Origin: an uncultured Clostridia bacterium
Lineage (GTDB): Bacteria > Bacillota > Clostridia > TANB77 > CAG-508
Assembly (NCBI GenBank): GCA_948585895.1
Contig: CAPBNZ010000006.1
Span: 1 to 40,752, forward strand
Direction: 5' to 3'
DNA length: 40,752 bases
The notes under the pieces were generated by a model that ran no database searches, had not been told where the DNA came from, and worked only from the letters and a program-made list of their open reading frames with translations. This document shows positions 16,433-26,090 of this stretch, one piece after another. Position 1 is the first letter of the stretch. Each line of letters starts with the position of its first letter. Position numbers and translations under genes: made by a program.

Positions 16433-16920
16433 TGTTGAGATTAGTAGATATTAAAAACTGGTTAATTAAATTAGATGTAAAGACAATTGCTGAAATCAAC
16501 AAAATGTCTGTTAGGGAAGTTAATAATTTAAGAGTAAAAGAATTGTTTTCAAAAGGATATGTTGTTGCGGACCATTTTTATATTGGTAAATTAGATAATA
16601 AGAAACAAAAATCAATAGGTGTGTATCAACTACAAACTACAAATCCAAATATTGCAGTAGGTGGTTTAAAGAACACAAAATGCAGAGAAAAGACAGTAAG
16701 TTTTTTAATTCATTGGAACAACAATGCAGATGATACTGAAATAAAGGCTCTTGAGCTATATTATAAATTCATGAATGCTAGGAATTTTTACATTACTAAT
16801 AATATTTTAGTTAATTATATTGACTTGCTTGTGCCAGAGCCAATAGATGTTGGAACAGATAATTCTAATGTCTATGAAAGGGTTATACAAGCAAGATTTT
16901 ATTATGAGGAGGTAGATTAA
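16432..16920 (+). CDS. Tail terminator-type minor capsid protein
   Basis: The 162-residue protein lies between the gp10-like gene and the tail tube gene, where the tail terminator is found. It has alpha/beta character, a conserved-looking VSFLIHWNNNADDTEIKALE and a C-terminal ERVIQARFYYEEVD typical of this group. The function is inferred mainly from order. Confidence 0.75.
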   Translation: MLRLVDIKNWLIKLDVKTIAEINKMSVREVNNLRVKELFSKGYVVADHFYIGKLDNKKQKSIGVYQLQTTNPNIAVGGLKNTKCREKTVSFLIHWNNNADDTEIKALELYYKFMNARNFYITNNILVNYIDLLVPEPIDVGTDNSNVYERVIQARFYYEEVD

Positions 16921-16922
16921 AA

Positions 16923-17372
16923 ATGGCAACAGTAACAAGTGGAGTTTATCCAGTTTTTGATAATGTATTTAAAATTGGAACTGCAGGAAAAACATCTCAA
17001 TCTGCAGACATGAAAGCCATTGCAGATTGTGAAACATTCTCAATGTCAATGGACAATAATGTTGAAGAATGGACACCTATGACAACAGAGGGTTGGATTA
17101 GGAGAATGATGACAGGTAAAGGTTTTTCAATCAGCATTTCTGGAAAAAGGAATGTTGGAGATGATGGAAATGATTATATTGCATCAAAATTATTTTCAAC
17201 TGGTGCAGATGTGGAATCTAAATTTGAATGGGTATTCGCAGATGGTACTACGGTATCATTTGACTGTATTATTTCTGTATCTAATGCTGGTACAGGAGAT
17301 AGCACGAATGTTGCACCTTTAGAATTTGAGGTTATGTCAAATGGAAAACCAACAGTAACACCAGCAGCATAA
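16923..17372 (+). CDS. Major tail tube protein
   Basis: The 149-residue protein begins MATVTSGVYPVFDNVFKIGT and is rich in beta strands, with CETFSMSMDNNVEEWTPMTT and EGWIRRMMTGKGFSISISG. This is a common Firmicute siphophage tail tube pattern. GAGG upstream supports the start at 16923. A strong terminator follows, consistent with high expression of this abundant structural protein. Confidence 0.88.
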   Translation: MATVTSGVYPVFDNVFKIGTAGKTSQSADMKAIADCETFSMSMDNNVEEWTPMTTEGWIRRMMTGKGFSISISGKRNVGDDGNDYIASKLFSTGADVESKFEWVFADGTTVSFDCIISVSNAGTGDSTNVAPLEFEVMSNGKPTVTPAA

Positions 17373-17377
17373 AACAA

Positions 17378-17412
17378 GCCTCGGTATTTCGGTACTGGGG
17401 CTTATTTTTTTT
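17378..17412 (+). terminator. Rho-independent terminator after the tail tube gene
   Basis: AAGCCTC pairs with GGGGCTT (one G-T pair), followed by eight T residues. The next gene begins at 17443 with its own GGAGG site. Confidence 0.8.
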
Positions 17413-17442
17413 ATTAAAAATTAAATTTAGGAGGAATATAAG

Positions 17443-17757
17443 ATGGCAAATAGTATTGATATTAGTGCAAAACTAAAAAAGGAGCCTATAAAAATTAAAT
17501 TAACAGAGGATAAGGAATATGAAGTTGATAATAGTGCAGAAACCTTTGTTATAGTACAAGATAAATTAAAAGATAAAGAATTTAGTATTGATGTTATGTA
17601 TGAAGTAATTGAAATACTAATGGGAAAAGATGCATTGAAAGAAATAAAAGATATGAAATTATCTGTAAATGGAATTGAGAGTGTAATTATTGGTTTAATG
17701 GCAGCTATAAATGAAATATCTTATGAGGAAATGGAGAAACGATTTCCAAAACAATGA
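17443..17757 (+). CDS. Tail assembly chaperone, first frame (G-like)
   Basis: The 104-residue acidic protein occupies the slot between tail tube and tape measure. Sequence such as EVDNSAETFVIVQDKLKDKE and VIEILMGKDALKEIKDM matches small chaperones of this type. They coat the tape measure during tail assembly and are not kept in the virion. The downstream frame overlaps in the +1 frame, as in G/GT gene pairs. Confidence 0.8.
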   Translation: MANSIDISAKLKKEPIKIKLTEDKEYEVDNSAETFVIVQDKLKDKEFSIDVMYEVIEILMGKDALKEIKDMKLSVNGIESVIIGLMAAINEISYEEMEKRFPKQ

Positions 17758-18091
17758 TGAGTCTTTTTACGATTTAATTGATGATTTTGATTTAATAGAA
17801 AGTTCTTTTGCTCAACAATATGGTATTAGATTAAGAATGGAAATAAATACTATGAAATGGGGCGAATTTTCAAGTTTATTAAGTGGTTTGAATGGAGATA
17901 CACCACTAGGAAATATTGTAAGAATTAGAAGTGAAAAGGATCCAAAAGTAATTAAAAATTTTACTGAAAGCGAGAAGAAAATTAGGTCAAAATGGCTAAA
18001 TAAAAATGCAAAACAAATAAGTCGTGAAGATTATCAACAAGCTATGGAAAGTATAAAAAATATGTTCAAATCCATGGCAAAACAAAATTAA
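17723..18091 (+). CDS. Gp15-family tail assembly chaperone, second frame
   Basis: The conserved part starts near DESFYDLIDDFDLIESSFAQ and continues YGIRLRMEINTMKWGEFSSL, LSGLNGDTPLGNIVRIRSEK and KKIRSKWLNKNAKQISREDY, the Gp15 family pattern. The frame is open upstream to 17711 but no Shine-Dalgarno precedes the ATGs at 17711 or 17723. Expression may come from a frameshift within the upstream gene or from coupled restart. The start is therefore uncertain. Confidence 0.8.
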   Translation: MRKWRNDFQNNDESFYDLIDDFDLIESSFAQQYGIRLRMEINTMKWGEFSSLLSGLNGDTPLGNIVRIRSEKDPKVIKNFTESEKKIRSKWLNKNAKQISREDYQQAMESIKNMFKSMAKQN

Positions 18092-18111
18092 AAGAAATGA
18101 GGTGGAAGAAA

Positions 18112-21100
18112 TTGAGCCAAAATGTAGGTACAATAGATTTAGAGCTATTATTAAAAAGTGAAAAGTTCAAATCTGAATTAAATGGATTACAAGGACACGC
18201 AAATCAAGCCTCAGACAAAATTTCAGGAGCCTTAAAAGGAATTGGTAAAGCAGCATTAGCTGCTTTTTCTGTTACAGCAGTAGTGAAGTTTGGAAAAGCA
18301 TGTTTAGAAGTAGCAACACAAACTAGCAATGCTTGGATAGGATTAAATTCTATACTAACAGGGCAAGGCAAAAGCTTTTCTCAAGCCCAAAAATTCATTG
18401 AGGAATATGTTAGTGATGGTTTAGTTCCATTAAATAATGCAGTTACGGCATATAAAAATTTAGCAGCTAGAGGTTACTCATCAGACCAGATAAAAAAGAC
18501 AATGACTGCATTAAAAAATAGTGCTACTTTCGGGAGACAAAGTACATATTCACTAGGAGAGGCAGTTCAAACTGCATCTGAAGGTCTAAAAAATGAAAAT
18601 AGTATTTTAGTTGATAATGCTGGTGTTACAAAAAATGTTGCTAAAATGTGGGAAGACTATGCAAAATCAGTTGGAAAATCAACAAACCAATTAACACAAG
18701 CTGAAAAAATAGAAGCGGAAGTCAATGGAATATTAGAAGAAACTAAATTTCAAATGAACGATGCTAGTATATATGCTAATACATATAGTGGAAAAGTTGC
18801 TCAACTTAATTTTGCATTTACTACAATGAAAACTGCTATTGGTAATGTAATACAACCTATTGCAAAATTGTTTATTCCGATGTTGACCGCAGCTGCGAAT
18901 GCAGTAACCAGATTATTTACTGCTATTGCTGGTTTAATGTCAATGTTTGGATTAAAAGCAGATAGTGTTGAAACAGTATCAAAAGGACTAGGAGGAGTTG
19001 CAGACAATGCAGAAAAAGCCTCTGATGCAGTAAAAGGTGTTGGAGATAGTGCTGGAAAAACTGCAAAAAAAGCCAAAAAGGCAGCATTACAATTAGCTGG
19101 TTTTGATGAAATGCAAAAATTATCTGATAATAGTAGTAATAGTTCTGGAAGTGGTTCTGGAGCTGGAGCGGGAACATCTGCTTTAGCAGAGTCTTTAGAT
19201 GTAACGACTAATATACAACAAGACACATCAGCATTTGATGGAATGTTAAATAAAGTTAAAGAGCTGGCCAACATATTTAAAGAGGGGTTTAGTGCTAGTT
19301 TTGGAGACACCAATTTTGATGGGATTTTAACACATCTAGGAAATATTAAGACAGCTTTAATAGATATATTTACAGACTCTAATGTTGTAAATTCAGCAAA
19401 TAATCTAGTTAAAACATGGAGTTATGCATTAGGTCAATCTGTTGGTGCAATAGCAAGAATAGGTGTAAATATTGTAGAGGGACTAGTTGGAAGTATAGAT
19501 GGCTATTTACAAAAAAACTCTGGAAGAATAAAAGGTTTTCTAATAAGTATGTTTGATGTAACTGCAGAAAGATTTACTTTCGTTGGAAATTTTATGGAGG
19601 CTATTGGAAAAATATCAGATGTTTTCTCAGGAAAAGAGGCAAAATCAATTGGTACAAGCATTATAGAAATGTTTGCTAATCCTATTATGTCTTTATATGA
19701 TGTTATAAATAAGTTCATTACAGATATAACTAAAATATTACTAACACCAATAATAAATAATTGTGATTTAATTAAGCAAACAATTCAAAATACATTAGGA
19801 CCTATTTCAAGTATATTTGAAACATTGTCTGAAATAATGACTGCATGGGGAGATAAGATAAATGAAATCTATACAACATATATAAGTCCATTCTTTGAAA
19901 ATTTATCAATTGGAATATCAGATACATTTGGGAAATTTTTAGAGTTTTGGAATATTTATATAGTTCCATTTTTAGAAAATGTTGCAACTGGTTTTTCACA
20001 ATTATGGACAGAACATTTAAGTCCTCTTATGGATAAAGTTGGAGGTTTAATTGGTTCAATAGTTCAAGCAATTCAAGCCTTATGGAATGGTGTATTAAAG
20101 CCAGTTATAGACTGGATTATTCAAAATGTACTACCTAAATTAGTTCCAGTATTTGAAGCATTATGGAACACGATAAAAACCGTGTTTGGATATATTTCAG
20201 ATGCTATTGGAGGAATAATAGATTTCTTCAAAGGACTAATAGATTTTATTGTAGGAGTATTTACTGGAGATTGGAGCAAGGCTTGGGATGGAATAAAGAA
20301 TATATTTAGTGGAATATGGAATGCAATAAAAGGGATAGTTCAAGCTGTATGGAGTGCAATTAAAGGAATTGTAGAGACAGTTATAAATGTTATAAAAGCT
20401 ATAATTACTACTGTCTTTAATGCCATAAAAACTATAATTACTAATATTTGGAATGGAATTAAAACATTTTTTACAAATATATGGAATGGCATTAGAGATA
20501 TGATTTCAAATGCGATAAATGGAATAAAAAGTACTATATCAAATGTGTTTAATGCAATAAAAAATACTATCACTAATATATGGAACAATATTGTAACAAC
20601 TATTAGTAATGTATGGAATACAATCAAAACAAAAGTTAGAGAAGGAGCTCAAGGGGCATGGAATGCAATTACTGGTATTTTTGGAGGTATTGCAAATTGG
20701 TTTAAAAATATCTTTACCCAAGCATGGACAGCAGTTAAAAATGTATTTAGTACAGGTGGAAAAATATTTGATGGCATAAAAGAGGGAATTGTAAACTTCT
20801 TCAAAACAATAGTTAATGGAATTATTGGTGCTATTAACAAAATAATTGCAGTTCCATTTAATGCAATTAATAACATATTACAAAAAATTCATGATGTTGA
20901 AGTTGCTGGATTTAAACCATTTACTTGGGTGCATAAATTCAATGTTCCACAAATTCCAATGCTTGCACAAGGTGGTTATGTTAAAGCAAATACACCAAGA
21001 CTTGCAGTAGTAGGAGATAACAGAACACAAGGAGAAATTATATCTCCAGTAGATAAAATGAAAGAAACATTTTTAAGTGCATTACAAGAATATAAAAATA

Positions 21101-21237
21101 TGAATGCTGGAATGGGTGGAGATTATGTTCCAATAGAAATCAATATACCAATTTATTTAGATGGCGAGGAAATAGACAGAAAACAAGATGAAAGAAAAGC
21201 TAGATTGGCACTTGCTACAAATGGAAGGAGGTATTGA
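18112..21237 (+). CDS. Tail tape measure protein
   Basis: The 1,041-residue protein sets tail length. I chose the TTG at 18112 because GAGGTGG lies just upstream, whereas the ATG at 18097 has no ribosome site. Order: helical N-terminus with LELLLKSEKFKSELNGLQGH, hydrophobic region near 240-280, a Gly/Ser/Ala linker (SSGSGSGAGAGTSAL), then a long Trp-Asn hydrophobic repeat region, and a C-terminal domain (APRLAVVGDNRTQGE-like) typical of Firmicute tape measures. It follows the chaperone pair as usual. Confidence 0.94.
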   Translation: MSQNVGTIDLELLLKSEKFKSELNGLQGHANQASDKISGALKGIGKAALAAFSVTAVVKFGKACLEVATQTSNAWIGLNSILTGQGKSFSQAQKFIEEYVSDGLVPLNNAVTAYKNLAARGYSSDQIKKTMTALKNSATFGRQSTYSLGEAVQTASEGLKNENSILVDNAGVTKNVAKMWEDYAKSVGKSTNQLTQAEKIEAEVNGILEETKFQMNDASIYANTYSGKVAQLNFAFTTMKTAIGNVIQPIAKLFIPMLTAAANAVTRLFTAIAGLMSMFGLKADSVETVSKGLGGVADNAEKASDAVKGVGDSAGKTAKKAKKAALQLAGFDEMQKLSDNSSNSSGSGSGAGAGTSALAESLDVTTNIQQDTSAFDGMLNKVKELANIFKEGFSASFGDTNFDGILTHLGNIKTALIDIFTDSNVVNSANNLVKTWSYALGQSVGAIARIGVNIVEGLVGSIDGYLQKNSGRIKGFLISMFDVTAERFTFVGNFMEAIGKISDVFSGKEAKSIGTSIIEMFANPIMSLYDVINKFITDITKILLTPIINNCDLIKQTIQNTLGPISSIFETLSEIMTAWGDKINEIYTTYISPFFENLSIGISDTFGKFLEFWNIYIVPFLENVATGFSQLWTEHLSPLMDKVGGLIGSIVQAIQALWNGVLKPVIDWIIQNVLPKLVPVFEALWNTIKTVFGYISDAIGGIIDFFKGLIDFIVGVFTGDWSKAWDGIKNIFSGIWNAIKGIVQAVWSAIKGIVETVINVIKAIITTVFNAIKTIITNIWNGIKTFFTNIWNGIRDMISNAINGIKSTISNVFNAIKNTITNIWNNIVTTISNVWNTIKTKVREGAQGAWNAITGIFGGIANWFKNIFTQAWTAVKNVFSTGGKIFDGIKEGIVNFFKTIVNGIIGAINKIIAVPFNAINNILQKIHDVEVAGFKPFTWVHKFNVPQIPMLAQGGYVKANTPRLAVVGDNRTQGEIISPVDKMKETFLSALQEYKNMNAGMGGDYVPIEINIPIYLDGEEIDRKQDERKARLALATNGRRY
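20290..20640 (+). repeat. 11-residue hydrophobic repeats in the tape measure
   Basis: The coding sequence repeats a unit of about 33 bases giving patterns such as IWNAIKGIVQ, VWSAIKGIVE, VFNAIKTIIT and IWNGIKTFFT, about nine or ten times. Hendecad repeats like these form long helices lining the tail tube and possibly membrane-active segments. Confidence 0.8.
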
Positions 21238-21242
21238 TAATT

Positions 21243-21644
21243 ATGGCAACATATAGTGGAGACTTGATAAAATTAAATGGAAAAAGTTATAAATGTATTA
21301 CATCTTATAAAATTCAAAGAAATAAATTATGGAGTTCTGATACTGGAAGAAATATGGCTGGAGTCATGAAAGGAACACTAATAGGAAATTTCCCTAAAAT
21401 ACAACTAGAAATAGAACCTTTGGATGCTGAAGAAATGAGAGAGTTGGAACTCATTTTTGATTCAGCATCTTTTGTTGTTGAATATTACAATAACAAATAT
21501 GGTTGTATATGTACCGCAGATTATTATGCAAATGATTATGATGAGGACTTATATATAGGAAGATTACCAGAATTAAAATATAAATCTTTTCCAGTTAATC
21601 TAATACCAAACGAGGGGGAAGATAGACATGTTAAACACAACTAA
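21243..21644 (+). CDS. Tail protein between tape measure and hub
   Basis: The 133-residue form starts at the ATG 11 bases after AGGAGG; a TTG at 21234 is only two bases from the site. Sequence MATYSGDLIKLNGKSYKCIT and LEIEPLDAEEMRELELIFDS fits small distal-tail-associated proteins of siphophages in this position. The C-terminus overlaps the hub gene by 17 bases. The function is inferred from order. Confidence 0.72.
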   Translation: MATYSGDLIKLNGKSYKCITSYKIQRNKLWSSDTGRNMAGVMKGTLIGNFPKIQLEIEPLDAEEMRELELIFDSASFVVEYYNNKYGCICTADYYANDYDEDLYIGRLPELKYKSFPVNLIPNEGEDRHVKHN

Positions 21645-23739
21645 AACTTTTAAAAATAAAATGAAAGTATATGGAAAGCAATTAAATATCTTACTTGGGT
21701 TTGGTAATACAAAACTTGATAAAACTCATGTTAAAAAATTGAATTTATCAGTAAATGGAGATTTATTTACTTCTGTTATGAGGCAAGTTGAAATAGAAAT
21801 AGAAAACTATACAACAATTGATAAGAGTAAAATCATGACAGTTAGGGAAGTACATGAGGCAATGGTTAGGAGAATAGATAAGACACAAGTAAAGTATTTA
21901 GCTGAAGACCAAGACAAAGAATATACAGTTGAAGATGTACACAAAATGAGTGTAGGAAAGATGGATAATACTAGAGTAAAATTCCTTATTCCACACGATA
22001 AAAGAGAAAACATTGAAAATACAAGTAAAATAAATATTCAAGTAGGAGTTAGGACATCAGAGTTTGATGATTATGAATATATTGATTGGGGCGAATTTGT
22101 TGTTTATGACAAAGAAGAAAAAATTGATACTCGTTCATTAAAATTATATTTATATGATCACATGATAGATAGCCATATAAAATATACTGATAGTCCTCTT
22201 ACTATTGATTATTCAACTGGAAGTGTTACCAATTTAGATTTATTAAAGGCTATTTGTAATAAATTTGGATGGACTCTAAAATCAATGGATTTTGCAAATG
22301 CAAATAAGATAATAAGCGAAGATAAATATGCAGAGTTAACTGATTTTACATACAGAGATATTTTAGATGAAATTGCAGCAAGTGCTGGAGGTTTTATAAA
22401 AATCATAAATAAAGATTTATATGTAGCATATCCAACTGAAACGGGAGAAACTATTGATGAAAATGATTTAGAGAAACTTACAATTGGAAAGAAAATAGGA
22501 CCATATAACACTATGGTATTAGGTAGAAGTCCTCAAGAAGATAATATTTACTATCCAAGTTCAATACCAGCCTCTGGTAGAGTAACAATAAGGATAGACA
22601 ATAATCAAATTATGGACAGAAATAGAAGTGATTATATTGAGGAAATATATAACCATATTAACGGACTATCTTATTATGTGTTTGAATATACTTCATTTGG
22701 ATTTGGTTATTTTGAATTTGGAGATATTGTTACCATTAAAGACTTACATGAAAACGAATATAAAACAATATTATTCAATATCAATGTAGAAATAACATCT
22801 GGAATAAAGGAAAAAGCAAATACAAAAGAGCCTCAATATAGTGAAACTAAATATCAGTATGCTACTGGAATTGAGAAAAGAGTAACTAATACAGAAATTA
22901 TTACAAATAAACAAGAAGGTAAAATTCAAGAAATAATTGAAGAACAACAAGGTGCAACATCTAAAATGAATTTGTTAGAGTCAACAATAAATGAAACTAA
23001 AAGAACTATATCCGACTATAAAAGTGAAACAGACAACCAATTAGCAGAGTTTAAGGATACTCTGGATGGTATGAATGTAACTTTAAAAAATAATAGTGGT
23101 AATAATATTTTTTATTATGATACTGATTTTTGGAATGGAAATGCAATTGAAAGCTATATTGATACTGATACAAAGAAGAATACTGTTAGTGGAATGGGAT
23201 ATAAACTATCAATAGGAACTGTTTCCCAAGATGTAATGGTAAAAAATGATGATTACACAATATCATTTTTATATAAAAACACAAATAAGCTAGACAATAC
23301 AACAGCAACGATAAATGGTATATCAGAAAAACTAGTTTATACTGGCCAAGAATGGAGAGAATATACTAGAAAAATTAAGGTTACTGACAATAGAATTTCC
23401 GTTTCTTTTAAAACAGATATTAACGAAGCAATAGAAATTGCCGATGTTATGGGAAATATAGGTACCGAAAAACAAGCATGGTCTCAAAATCCGAATGAAA
23501 CACATACAGACACAGTTGATATAGGAAAAGGAATACAAGTAAATTCTAGTACATCTAATACATATACAAGAATGGATGCAGATGGTTTTAGAAGTTTTAA
23601 TTCATCAACTGGAGAAGTAACAACAGAATTGACAGATAAAGGAACAGTAACAAAAGAATTAAAAGTAGAAACCAAAGCTGAAATTACAGGCTTACTATTC
23701 CAAGAAATTGAGGGACAAACATGGATTTCAAAATTATAA
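21628..23739 (+). CDS. Tail hub/baseplate protein with C-terminal carbohydrate-module region
   Basis: The 703-residue protein lies where tail-associated hub proteins (gp27-like) sit. The N-terminal 380 residues hold hub-like segments (YDHMIDSHIKYTDSPLTI, FTYRDILDEIAASAGGFIKI). A coiled coil follows (QEIIEEQQGATSKMNLLEST), then a beta-rich domain (NNIFYYDTDFWNGN and SISFLYKN-like strands) resembling carbohydrate-binding modules. An internal duplication near residues 74-121 repeats TVREVHEAMVRRIDKTQVKY as TVEDVHKMSVGKMDNTRVKF. A GAGGGGGA site supports ATG 21628. Confidence 0.8.
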   Translation: MLNTTKTFKNKMKVYGKQLNILLGFGNTKLDKTHVKKLNLSVNGDLFTSVMRQVEIEIENYTTIDKSKIMTVREVHEAMVRRIDKTQVKYLAEDQDKEYTVEDVHKMSVGKMDNTRVKFLIPHDKRENIENTSKINIQVGVRTSEFDDYEYIDWGEFVVYDKEEKIDTRSLKLYLYDHMIDSHIKYTDSPLTIDYSTGSVTNLDLLKAICNKFGWTLKSMDFANANKIISEDKYAELTDFTYRDILDEIAASAGGFIKIINKDLYVAYPTETGETIDENDLEKLTIGKKIGPYNTMVLGRSPQEDNIYYPSSIPASGRVTIRIDNNQIMDRNRSDYIEEIYNHINGLSYYVFEYTSFGFGYFEFGDIVTIKDLHENEYKTILFNINVEITSGIKEKANTKEPQYSETKYQYATGIEKRVTNTEIITNKQEGKIQEIIEEQQGATSKMNLLESTINETKRTISDYKSETDNQLAEFKDTLDGMNVTLKNNSGNNIFYYDTDFWNGNAIESYIDTDTKKNTVSGMGYKLSIGTVSQDVMVKNDDYTISFLYKNTNKLDNTTATINGISEKLVYTGQEWREYTRKIKVTDNRISVSFKTDINEAIEIADVMGNIGTEKQAWSQNPNETHTDTVDIGKGIQVNSSTSNTYTRMDADGFRSFNSSTGEVTTELTDKGTVTKELKVETKAEITGLLFQEIEGQTWISKL

Positions 23740-23759
23740 AGAAAGGAGGAATTTAGTCA

Positions 23760-26072
23760 ATGGCAACAAATGAATATCTTAATAGTAATGGCTATAATGG
23801 AAGATATATAGAATTACATTGGTGGAGAACTGGAACATGGAATGGTGCAACATGTGGTTCTAATATACATTGGGAATTACATGGTAGAGGTCAAGCATCA
23901 GCTAGTTGGTATAAAGCTGGTAATTTTAAAGTAGTTATAAATGGTCAAACATTGTACAATTCTTCTAATAGAATAAACTTATATAATGGAACATTAGTTG
24001 CTAGTGGAGATATTTCAATACAACATGATAATAATGGTAGCAAGTATTTTTCAGCAAGTATTGAAGCTGGTATTTATAATGTTGCAGTAAATTGTAGTGC
24101 CAGTGGCGGATGGTGGTTAGATTCTATACCAAGAAATTTAGATAGCATTGGTATCTCAGAAAGAGGGCATAGTTATAATTCTATTCAAGTAAATTGGTCT
24201 TGTAGTCCGGCAAGAGATTGGACACAATATTCTCTTAATGGTGGAGGATGGACAGATGCTGGAGATACAGTCGCTGGAGACAACAAATCTGGATGGTTTA
24301 ACATTGGTGGATTAACAGAAAATACTAGATATACAATAAAAGTAAGGTTAAGAAGAGCAGATAGTGGATTATGGTCAGAGTCTAATACATTAACAATTAC
24401 AACTGCTAGTGCTCATACATCTATTACTCAATTTGTAGTAAATAAGATAACTGGTAGAAGTGACCAATTAAAAATAACATGGGCTGCTGGACATGCTTGC
24501 GATAAAGGTTGGTATTCAATTGATAATGGTAGTACATGGAAAGAAGGATTAAGTTATCCAGACCAAATAATTACTGGTTTAAGTAGTGGAACTTCTTATA
24601 GAATTAAAATTAAGGTAAGAAGAGGAGACTCACAACAAATAACCGAAAGTGGAACTGTTACTCAAACAACATATACTCAAACAAAATTTACAAAAAATAA
24701 TATAAATCATATTAGTGGTTATAGTGGATTAAGTCAGTTAAAAGTGGAATGGGCAACAAATATAACAATTAACAAATTAGAATTATCTTTGAATAATGGA
24801 TCTAGTTGGACAGATAAAGGCAATCCTAATAGTACAAGTGGAACATTTACAATTACAAGTCTTTCAATGAATACATATTATAACATTAAATTAAGAGCAA
24901 CAAGTAAAGATGGTTCTGTTATGACTACTACTGGAACAATAAAACAAAATACTTATAACAAAGTAACTGGAAACTTATATAAAAATGGAACAAAACTCAA
25001 TGTAACTTCTGGAATACAATTAACAACAACAGATAAATTAGAATTCAAAGATATTTCAAATCCAGCTGGTTGTACTTATAAAATTTATTTTGAAACTCCA
25101 GATAATACTAGAAGATTAATACAAACTGAAACAACAATAACTGCAGCACAAATTCAATCAATGTTTCAATATTTGCCTAATAGTAATTCACAAGCATTTA
25201 ATGTTGGAATTGCTACGATGAATGGCAATACAGAAGCACAATATGTTGATTTTTATGGAAATTTAGTAATAACTAATTCAAATCCTGCTTTCAATAATTT
25301 TACATACGAGGACACAGATGAAAAATGTAAGATTTTAACTGGAGGAAATCAAGGAATAATAAAAGGTTATTCAGATGTGAAAATAAATATTTCTAGTGCA
25401 AATAAAGCAATTGGAAAAGATTATGCTACAATAACAAAATATAGGGCTGTTATTGGAGAAAAACAAAAAGAAATAGGATATTCTAATTCTTCAAATGTTA
25501 GTGGTCAAATAGATAATGTTGATAGTAATGTTTTTACAGTATATGCGATAGACTCAAGAGGAAATTCAACTGCAAAACAAATTAGTCCAAGTGCATTTTA
25601 TAATTATTCAAATATAAAAATAACAAAAGCAGAAATTGCTAGGACTAATGGAGTTGGCAAAGAAACAGAATTATCTTTTGAGGGGCAATACTGGAATAAC
25701 TCTTTTGGTAATATCATGAATGGAATTGTTAAATGTTATTATCAATACAAAAAAACATCATCTAACACATGGGTTGCTGGTTCCACAACATTAACATTGA
25801 CCTTTAATGGTAGTAAATTTAGTTTTAAAGGACTTATTAAAGGCGATGCTGAAGCAGAGGGATTTTCAGTAACTAATAATTTCAATATAAGAATTTATAT
25901 CGAAGATAGATTGTCAAAATCTACTTTTGATTTAATTCTAGGTTCTGGAACTCCACAACTTGCAGTAGCACCAGAGGGTGTTGCAGTTGGCGGAATGTAT
26001 AGAGCTGATTTAGGAGAGGGTTTGCAAATATATGGCAAGCTCTTTTTAAATGGAAAAGAAATAACAATATAA
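23760..26072 (+). CDS. Tail fibre/minor structural protein with fibronectin-like repeats (DUF859 type)
   Basis: The 770-residue protein starts after an AAAGGAGG site. The first 120 residues are Trp/Gly rich (IELHWWRTGTWNGATCGSNI, GWWLDSIPR), typical of phage minor structural proteins. Several fibronectin type III-like modules follow (for example SIQVNWSCSPARDWTQYSLN, GLTENTRYTIKVRLRRADSG, LSSGTSYRIKIKVRRGDS). It ends with a domain finishing APEGVAVGGMYRADLGEGLQ, common at the C-terminus of such fibres. It probably contacts the cell surface, next to the diversified tip protein. Confidence 0.82.
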   Translation: MATNEYLNSNGYNGRYIELHWWRTGTWNGATCGSNIHWELHGRGQASASWYKAGNFKVVINGQTLYNSSNRINLYNGTLVASGDISIQHDNNGSKYFSASIEAGIYNVAVNCSASGGWWLDSIPRNLDSIGISERGHSYNSIQVNWSCSPARDWTQYSLNGGGWTDAGDTVAGDNKSGWFNIGGLTENTRYTIKVRLRRADSGLWSESNTLTITTASAHTSITQFVVNKITGRSDQLKITWAAGHACDKGWYSIDNGSTWKEGLSYPDQIITGLSSGTSYRIKIKVRRGDSQQITESGTVTQTTYTQTKFTKNNINHISGYSGLSQLKVEWATNITINKLELSLNNGSSWTDKGNPNSTSGTFTITSLSMNTYYNIKLRATSKDGSVMTTTGTIKQNTYNKVTGNLYKNGTKLNVTSGIQLTTTDKLEFKDISNPAGCTYKIYFETPDNTRRLIQTETTITAAQIQSMFQYLPNSNSQAFNVGIATMNGNTEAQYVDFYGNLVITNSNPAFNNFTYEDTDEKCKILTGGNQGIIKGYSDVKINISSANKAIGKDYATITKYRAVIGEKQKEIGYSNSSNVSGQIDNVDSNVFTVYAIDSRGNSTAKQISPSAFYNYSNIKITKAEIARTNGVGKETELSFEGQYWNNSFGNIMNGIVKCYYQYKKTSSNTWVAGSTTLTLTFNGSKFSFKGLIKGDAEAEGFSVTNNFNIRIYIEDRLSKSTFDLILGSGTPQLAVAPEGVAVGGMYRADLGEGLQIYGKLFLNGKEITI

Positions 26073-26090
26073 TTTGAAAGGAGATAAAAA

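Noticed and set aside
18801..19313. 170-codon - strand frame inside the tape measure gene
   Set aside because: It is a low-complexity antisense shadow of the tape measure coding sequence.
20290..20640. Short-period repeats considered as a CRISPR or tandem DNA array
   Set aside because: The period is about 33 bases, in frame, with degenerate DNA but conserved amino acids. It is a protein repeat of the tape measure.
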